Shown here: in pieces, positions 56,330-64,000 of the stretch | Layout: every line of letters begins with the position of its first letter | Numbering within the stretch: position 1 is the first letter of the stretch | Notes under the pieces: model-generated | The model's input: only the letters and a program-made list of their open reading frames with translations | The model's database searches: none | What the model was told of the DNA's origin: nothing | NCBI GenBank assembly: GCA_933228675.1 | Contig: OW121742.1 | Coordinates: forward strand, 19,372,850 to 19,436,849 | Length of the DNA stretch: 64,000 nt | Origin: Stomorhina lunata | Taxonomy: Eukaryota; Arthropoda; Insecta; Diptera; Rhiniidae | Direction: 5' to 3' | Program-made: the position numbers and the translations under genes

Positions 56330-58130
56330 AAAAAGGAATTTAAAAAAATTATGATATCGAAAAAGTTTTTGAAATATTAAATTTTTTTAAAAAAAAATAT
56401 TTCATATTAAATAGATATTAAATTTTTAAGTCGAAAAATTTTTTGATGGAAACAAATTTTGATAATGAATAATTTTCGAAAAAAGACATTTTTTATAGAA
56501 AAATTAAACAAAAAAATTGATGCCAATTAGTTTTATAAAGAAAAATATTAATATCAAAAATGTAGATACAAATTTTAATGTCTTTGGGAATTTAATACGT
56601 ATAAAAAAATTGAAAAATTTTACTTTCGAAAAATTTTTTCAGATACCAAAGAATTTTTTTAACGAAAAACTTTGAGAAAATGTTCTAAAAAAAATGATAT
56701 AACAAAATTTTCAATAGATATATTCTAGTATAATAAAATTTTGTTATCTAAAAATATTCTATAGAAAAAGTTTGATGTAGAAAAAAGTTTTTAATTCACA
56801 TATGAATTTTGATATTAAAAAATTTTAAGACAGAAGTTTTTCTAAAATAAAATTTTGATATCGAAAAATTTTCTGTATAAATTTTCAGATACCAAAGAAT
56901 TTTTTAATTAAAAACTTTGATTGAGAAAAATGTTCTAAAAAAAATGATATAACAAAATTTTCTATAGATATATTTTAGTAAAATAAAATTTTGTTATCGA
57001 AAAATATTCTATAGAAAAAGTTTTATATAGAAAAGTTTTTCTTAAAAAAATTTTGATATCGAAAAATTTTCTGTATAAATTTTCAGATACCAAAGAATTT
57101 TTTAATAAAAAACTTTTAATGAGAAAAATATTCTAAAAAAAATGATATTACAAAATCTTCTATAGATATATTTTGTTATAATAAAATTTTGTTATCGAAA
57201 AATATTCTATAGAAAATGTTTGATATAGAAAAAAGTTGTTATCAAAATATAGATATGGATTTTTTTTAATTCATATTTGAGTTTTGATATCAAAAAAATT
57301 AATACAAAAGTTTTTCTTAAAAAAAAAAATTTGATATCGAAGATGTAGAAAAATTTTTGATAAAAATTTTGATATCAAAAAATTTTCTTTAGACAATTTT
57401 GGTATTAAAAAATGTTCTATATAAATTTTATTATTAAAAATTAATTAATTAATCGAGAAAATTTTGATGTCTTGGAAATTTAATATAAAAAAAATGTTCT
57501 TATTGAAAAATTTTAATATCGAAAATTTTCAGATACCAAAGAATTATTTTAAGAAAAACTTTAATTGAGGAAAATGTTTATATTTTGATATTAAAAAATT
57601 TTGTTATCGAAAAATATTCTATAGAAAATGTTTGATATAGAAAAAAGTTGCTATCAAAATATATAGCTTTTTTTTAATTCATATTTGAGTTTTGATATCA
57701 AAAAATTTGAATACAAAAGTTTTTTTTAAAAAAACATTTTGATATCGAAAAATTTTCTGTATAATTTTTCAGATACCAAAGAATTTTTTAATTAAAAACT
57801 TTTAATGAGAAAAATGTTCCAAAAAAATGAGATTACAAAATTTTCTATAGATATATTTTGATATAATAAAATTTTGTTATCGAAAAATATTGATATAGAA
57901 AAATTTTAATATAGAAAAAAGTTGATATAAAAAAGTTGATTAAAAAAAATTTCGATATCGAGGATGTAGAAAAATTGATGATAAAAATTTTGATATTGAA
58001 AAATTTTCTTTAAAAAATTTTGATATTGAAAAATTTTCTTTACAAAATTTTGATATTAAGCAAAATTTTCTATAGAAGAATTTTAACCTGAAAAAAATTT
58101 TCATTACAAAAGTTTTGATATCTAATAAAT
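56330..58130. repeat. Higher-order AT-rich repeat, about 200-250 bp period
   Basis: The phrase CAGATACCAAAGAATT recurs near 56,640, 56,886, 57,085, 57,528 and 57,768. Between copies the modules ATAAAATTTTGTTATCGAAA, ATATTCTATAGAAAA and TTTTGATATCGAAAA keep their order. One period is missing or altered between 57,085 and 57,528. Base units are AAAATTTTGATATC-like. Confidence 0.8.
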
Positions 58131-60664
58131 TTTGAAAAATTTATTGACATCAACGCTGATTACTAAAAATTGATTCATTGTGTAAAGTGTCCCTTGCATG
58201 TTTAAAAGTAAAATAAATTTTTCTTTGAATGATCAAAAAAACAAAAAACTAACGCTAAAATTGTAAAATTAAATAAATTTTTTATAAATGCATACATAAT
58301 ATACCTACATAAATCAAACAAGAAAATATGCATAAAAAATAAATTTATATTGAAAGAAAGAGCATGTTTAAAAATTGGTTTTAACATAAAAAAAGAAAAA
58401 AAATTACAAAAACTAAAGTTAAAGAAAGATAATAGAGAGAGAGTGAGCTTCTGCGGTGAACTACAAATCTTAAATCATATAATTATTAACATATTTAATG
58501 GCGTTAGTTCAATAATTAATTTCTAATTATAATTTTTTTTAATTATATATTATATACTAGTTTAAGTTTATCATGTCGCAACGACTTATGATTTTTTCCT
58601 AAACAAGAAAAAAGAAAACAAACATTGGACCTCAATACTAAAGTACTAAAGAAACGAAATAATTAAAACAAAAAAACGAATTCGCCAAAAAACGATATTC
58701 CAAATTTAGTGAAAAAAAAAAAATATAATAAAATTCAAAGAATTTTATTAAATTGTCTTTTTTAATAGTAAACCTTTATATCTTTTTAATAAATTAAAAT
58801 TATTTTAAATCTTATACATAAATATATATCTTTTTTTTTAATTTAACACAAATTGTCAAATTATGTTAAAAAATTAATTATTATTTATATTAAGCTTTAT
58901 TATTTGTTTTACTATTTACTTTTTAGATATTTAATATAAAAAACCCTTTAAATCTGTACTTTTGTAAGACCAACCCAAGACTTTCTTAGAGAAAAATATT
59001 TTTTATTATTTTCTTTTTCCTAATATAATATACCCACCTCATTTTTTTATTAAAACAAAAAAATCCCGGTCTCTTTGATTAAAAATCATTCTAAGTTTAA
59101 ATAACAATAAATTCTCATAAAATTTATGGAATTCTACTCAACTCTTGAAAAAAAAGAATAAAAGTTATAAATGCCGAACATTTAATAAGCGCCAGTGTTA
59201 AATATTTTAGTATTTATACACCTATATACAGTTAAGGGCAGATAAATAGGTTCGCTAAGCAAATATCGTTTAGTTTTCCACATTTGGAAGCTTCCCAAAT
59301 AATTTTATTCCTAGCTCGTTACTCAGCTGAACTTTAGACATAAAAGGGTTCCCAGTTAGCACAACTTTTATAAGGACAGCAACCTTTCTTGAAACTTTTT
59401 TTGCTATTACTTTACCTTGTTCTAAGACCTTCCAAGCATTTGATACAGTTTTAGTTGGCTGTTACCTTGCCCAATTAGCTTTTAAACAATTCTTTTCTCC
59501 GCATCGTACAATGTTGTTCAGTATCTATTCTAACTGTATGAACAAGTATATATAGAAATTTTGAAAAGAAATATATGTGAACTTATTTATCTGCTTGTAA
59601 CTTAAGTTATTTATTTATATAAATTTCTAACTAACTACCTACCTCCCTCTCTCTTAACCCCTTTGCATTTCTCAGTAATGTTCTAGAGGAATCTAAACGT
59701 ATGTATACTAAAAGGCAAAAATGTTTAATTTTTTGAAAGTACTCGTCTTTTGTATTAAGCCGCCAAGGAAAGCTCACTCTGCTCTTTATTAAATAATAGA
59801 AATATTTCACGAGAAAATACTAAGTAAAACCACAAGAAAAATATATTAAAATTTTATTATATAAATTTTAAAAAACACAAAAAAAAACCAAGAAAAAAAT
59901 ATAAATATATATATATATACAGAAAATATGTATTTTGAAATTATCATTAAAATCTAATAAGCGAAAAAGAAAAATTAAAAATCATTGTCAAAAATAATAA
60001 AAACAAATTAAAAATAATAAACAATTTGTGTAGTATATAAAAGGTTTATAAAAGTTTTATCCTTATTATTAAAATTAAAGAGAATTAAAAAATATAAACG
60101 TGTATACTTTTCTTTCTTTAGCTGTTAAATTTCTACAAAATAAAATAATACAGGTTATTTAAAAAACAAAAATTATTTGTTGCACTGTGTAAGAAAATTT
60201 TGAACTAACGAGTTTTTGTTAAACAAGTTCGAATTGATCAGATTTTGTTAGGAATTGAAACGATTACACACTTTCATCTATTTCGATCTTAATGGTTGTT
60301 TTAGCAAAGACTATAATATAAGAATGTTGCACTTCCATACATTGATTTGGTAGTTTTGAAATGTCCCATAAAAATGAGAATATAACGCTTTTACTCTAAT
60401 TCTGAAGCAACTAATGGAGACTATTATCCAATGAGAGAAAGTTAAGGCACACACGTACTCCTGAAATGTATGTTCGTTTGTGTGTTTTTCATTGTTCTTT
60501 ATCACTTTTATTTCACTTTTGACAGAAGTGCAATATCTTTATATAGTCTTTGTTTTTAGTTTCTTTTAATTTCGAATAATACGTACATTTTTTTACAAAT
60601 GACAACTTAATTTGTAGCAGAGAAGTTTTTTGCTTAAAATTTGTTTAAAATTTAAATAAATACA

Positions 60665-61485
60665 TATTTTGATCAAAATTTTACTAAAGACAAATTTTAA
60701 TCAAAATATTACTAAAGACAATTTTTGATCAAAATTTTACTAAAGTCAAATTTTGATGAAAATTTTACGAAAGACAAATTCTGATCAAAATTTTACAAAA
60801 GACTAATTTTGATCAAAATTTTGCTAAAATCAAAATTTTACTAAAGACAAATTTTGATCAAAGTTTTACTAAAGACAAATATTGATCAAAATTTTTCTAA
60901 AGACAAATTTTGATCAAAATTTTACAAAAGACAAATTTTGATCAAAGTTTCACTAGAGACAAATTTTGATCAAAATTGTACTATACACAAATTTTGATCA
61001 AAATTTTTCTGAATACAAATTTTGATCATAATTTTACTAAAGACAAATTTTGATAAAAATTTTACCTATGACAAATTTTGATAAAAATTTTACCTAATAC
61101 AAATTTTGACCAAAATTTTACTAAAAACAAATTTGGACCAAAATTTTACTAAAAACAAATTTGGACCAAAATTTTACTAAAAACAAATTTTGATCAAAAT
61201 TTTACTAAAGACAAATTTTGACCAAAATTTTACTATATATAAATTTTGACCAAAATTGTACTATATATAAATTTTGACCAAAATTTTACTACATACAAAT
61301 TTTGATCAAAATTTTACTGAAGACAAATTTTGATCAAAATTTTACTAAAGACATCTTTTGATCAAAATTTAATGAAGACAAATTTTGATCAAAATTTTTC
61401 TGAATACAAATTTTGATCATAATCTTACTAAAGACAATTTTTAATCAAAATTTTACCAAAGACAAATTTTGATCAAAATTGATAT
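60665..61485. repeat. 28-bp tandem array downstream of tral
   Basis: About 29 copies of a unit of the form ACAAATTTTGATCAAAATTT + TACTAAAG (28 bp), drifted by point changes and a few small deletions. The unit contains the palindrome AAATTTTGATCAAAATTT. Confidence 0.92.
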
Positions 61486-62250
61486 AAAGGGTTTTTAATA
61501 AGAAATATCTTCATGACAAAGGGCTTTTAAAAAATATATTTTTTGTAGGAATAAGATAAGGCTTTTTAGAAAATTACTTAAATAACCGCTAATTTTAATA
61601 AAATAACAAATTTTCTCTATAGTGCGTTGTGCGTGGCCACTCGACCACAAATAGCCCCTCACTGTACAAGGTCTGGAAGCTCCAAAGTAGACTTTGAAAC
61701 ACCGACAGATAAACTGAAAAGCTCATAAGTTTACCTTTTACGATAAAAATAGAAAAATTTGTATATTGAAAAATTTATATAGATTTTGTAATTCTTTTAT
61801 ATAAAAGTTTTGATAGAATAGTTTTTCATTGAAAAATGTTCACATCGAAAATTTTTCTGTTTGTTATGTTAATTAATAACGAAGTTTTAGTGAAAATTCT
61901 ATTTTCTATGCAAAAAGTCCAATTCTAGAATGTCCAGAAAATATCTATATTTTATAATAATTGTTTTTACCTAGACATGCCGAACTAATAAATAAATGTC
62001 TAAAATAGCTTATCTTTATTGAACCAAAACATTAAATATTTGATGGTACATTGCACAAAAGCTATAACAGTCTTAAACAGCAGCTTATCACCAAAATAAA
62101 AGAAGGAAAGATAGAAAAATACCCAAATCTTGAAATGCATTTTTAGAATTTTCGAAAAAAATCGCCTATAAAAACAGAATTTCTTGAATAATAAGCATCA
62201 GTTTCTGGCTAAACCTTCCAAGACCAACAGTTAATATTTTATTCCACATA

Positions 62251-62630
62251 ATGTTCGATTGGACTAATAAAAATGTCGTCTACGTTGGTGGCTTCAGTGG
62301 CATCGGTTATCAAGTGTGCCAAAAGATTATGCAAAAATCCATCAAGGTTTGTACTAAAGTTTAAACAAAGATTTTGAAATAACTTTTCTATTTTACTTAT
62401 AGTATTTAATTGTTTGTGGTCGCATGGAAAATGTAGAAATGCTTAAGAAATTGCAAGCCCTCAATAGCAGCGTCAAGGTTCTATTTGTTCAAGTCAACAT
62501 TGCAGATTATTCGAGCGTCGTTAAGGCTGTACAGCAGGTGATTGACCATGTCGGTCATGTTGATGTTTTGATTAACGGTGCTGGAGTTTTAGCTGATAAA
62601 GATATTGAGTCGACGATAGCTGTTAATTTG
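62251..62630 (+). CDS. Short-chain dehydrogenase, insect ADH/Fbp2 type (5' part)
   Basis: Exons 62251-62346 and 62403-62630 (phase 0 junctions, GTTTGT donor, ACTTATAG acceptor); 108 codons seen, about 40% of a 250-280 aa enzyme. The start [20 protein letters not shown] has the Rossmann nucleotide-binding glycine pattern GGFSGIG, followed by the [13 protein letters not shown] segment with the family's conserved Asp region and [10 protein letters not shown] (NAG motif). Insect ADH-type SDRs use NAD and have diverged into Adh, Fbp2 and photoreceptor dehydrogenase lineages; the FDWTNKN start favours the Fbp2/CG4842-like branch. Exon 2 ends AVNL|GTAAAT. The catalytic Ser-Tyr-Lys lie in exons beyond the window, past the repeat array. 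Substrate unknown. Confidence 0.88.
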
Positions 62631-62635
62631 GTAAA

Positions 62636-63640
62636 TATTTCTATAAAAATTTCACAGCCAAAATTTTTTTACAAAAATTTCACAGCCAAAATTTTTCTAT
62701 AAAAATTTCACAGCGAAAATTTTTCTACAAAAATTTCAGATCGAAAATTTTACTATAAAAATTTCACATCGAAAATTTTTCTATAAAAATTTCACAGCGA
62801 AAATTTTTCTATAATAATTTCACAGCGAAAATTTTTCTATAAAAATTTCACAGCGAAAATTTTTTTATAAAAATTTCACATCAAAAATGTTTCTATAAAA
62901 ATTTCAGATCAAAAATTTTACATCGAAAATTTTTCTTAAAAAATTTGACATGGAAAATTTTTATATAAATTTTTTTTTTTTTTAAATTGCACATCAAAAA
63001 TTTTACATCGAAAATTTTTCTTAAAAAATTTTACATTGAAAATTTTTATTAAAAAATTTCACATCGAAAATTTTTCTACAAAAATTTCATATCGATAATT
63101 TTTCTATAAAAATTTCACATTGAAAATTTTACTATAAAAATTTTAAATCGAAAATTTTTCTATAAAAATTTCACATCGAAAATTTTTCTATAAAAATTTC
63201 ACATCGAAAATTTCACTATAAAAATTTAATATTGAAAATTTTTCTATAAAAATTTAACATCGAACATTTTTCTATAAAAATTTATGTAACATCGAAAATG
63301 TTTATACAAAAAATTCACATCGAAAATTTTTGTACAAAAAATTCACATCGAAAATTTTTGTACAAAAATTTCACATCGACAATTTTTCTATAAAAATTTC
63401 ACATCGAAAATTTTTCTATAAAAATTTCACAACGAATATTTTTCTATAAAAATTTTACATCGAAAATTTTTCTATAAAAATTTCACAGCGAAAATTTATT
63501 TATAAAAATTTCACATGGAAAATTTTTCTATAAAAATTTCACATCGAAAATTTTTCTATTCAAATATAACATCGAAAATTTGTCTTTTTCACATTGGAAA
63601 TATTTTTGTAAAAATTTCACGTCGAAAATTTTTCTATAAA
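62636..63640. repeat. 28-bp tandem array in the dehydrogenase intron
   Basis: About 35 copies of a unit of the form CACATCGAAAATTTTTCTAT + AAAAATTT (28 bp), starting immediately after the exon 2 donor and filling more than 1 kb of intron. Variant units have CACAGCG instead of CACATCG, mainly at the 5' end, so variants are clustered. Confidence 0.93.
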
Positions 63641-64000
63641 AAAAATAAAAAAAAACTAAGAACTTTTAGTGAAAAGTCTGTCTATCAGTCTGTCCTGCTA
63701 ATCACTTATTAAAAAAAAAATTAAAAATTTGCAAAGATGTTGCATACTTTAGGGATGTAAATATTTGCTTCACCCTACTAAGAAATCACAACTGGGTGAT
63801 TCAAATAGATTTGTAAACTACGCCTTAAAGTATGTGAATGATTTTTATTTATTATTTAGTATAGTTTCTTGCTTTCATATAGCCCATTCTCACGAGGCGA
63901 CATGTCCCCTGAAAATGTTGCACGAAACAAGAGCTTGTTGGTCAGGGGAAGAGTGTTGCCTGTGGGGGTAGCAAAGACCCACGAAACGAGTTTTCATGGG
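63641..64000. other. End of window, intron or intergenic
   Basis: No continuation of the dehydrogenase is readable here. A slightly GC-richer stretch at 63,880-64,000 (GGGGAAGAGTGTTGCCTGTGG) matches no gene I know and may be a repeat. Confidence 0.4.

Larger units (their letters stand above)
54368..62250. other. Long AT-rich region between tral and the dehydrogenase gene
   Basis: 7.9 kb. The first part (to about 55,220, where AAATAAAAG appears) is probably tral 3' UTR if the 54,360 exon is right. Then a candidate MITE (55879-56118), a higher-order repeat (56,330-58,130), plain AT-rich DNA (58,130-60,640, with a short (TA)n at about 59,905) and a 28-bp array (60,665-61,485). No gene seen; the short open frames here are chance. 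Confidence 0.6.

Noticed and set aside
60665..63640. CRISPR-like arrays (28-bp repeats)
   Set aside because: Units are directly adjacent with no unique spacers, drift gradually, and lie in a eukaryotic intron and intergenic DNA.
63765..63971. Open frame near the right edge as the next dehydrogenase exon
   Set aside because: Translation lacks the expected SDR segment (NTG, Ser-Tyr-Lys) and shows no family similarity.

Overview
This window is AT-rich nuclear DNA from a higher fly (Diptera, Brachycera; a calyptrate such as a blow fly or house fly relative is my guess). The basis is intron-bearing genes whose reconstructed proteins match Drosophila-type orthologues, GT-AG introns with many short ones of 55-75 bp, copia-type and mariner/Tc1-type relics, and tRNA-like SINE-type repeats. 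No prokaryotic operon, CRISPR array or rRNA is present.

Layout, left to right, with strand: Uev1A (-, first two coding exons, continues off the left edge), Tektin-2 (+), Prmt7 (-), IntS10 (+), Mpv17-like 2 (-), Eipr1 (+), Kxd1 (-), vihar/UBE2C (+), UBE2T-like (-), Tmem267 (+), Pig-B (-), sticky/citron kinase (+), trailer hitch/LSM14 (+), and the first two exons of a Fbp2/ADH-type short-chain dehydrogenase (+) running off the right edge. The first twelve genes alternate strand without exception, giving five divergent pairs that share 5' regions and six convergent pairs. Exon coordinates were worked out by hand from splice signals and frame; all the closed gene models stay in frame across every junction.

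Roles: three genes belong to the ubiquitin E2 fold (Uev1A, vihar, UBE2T-like). Vihar and sticky act in mitotic exit and cytokinesis. Kxd1 and Eipr1 act in lysosome and endosome traffic and sit tail to tail. Prmt7, IntS10 and tral act in RNA-linked processes (arginine methylation, snRNA and nascent-transcript processing, P-body and ER mRNP control). Pig-B makes GPI anchors; Mpv17-like 2 is mitochondrial.

The left third is compact. From about 28 kb rightward, introns and spacers swell with repeats: a copia element with a large internal deletion in the Kxd1/vihar promoter region; three candidate MITEs; a short foldback; near-perfect hairpins; a broken mariner/Tc1-family transposase in the last tral intron; a reverse transcriptase relic at the left edge; and four AAAATTTT-rich tandem arrays (20-bp units in a sticky intron, 28-bp units downstream of tral and in the dehydrogenase intron, a roughly 200-250 bp higher-order repeat at 56.3-58.1 kb). 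I found no clear new biological system. The most unusual points are the strict strand alternation, the copia insertion splitting a tandem promoter motif, the two independent 28-bp arrays, and a probable 8-nt terminal coding exon in tral.
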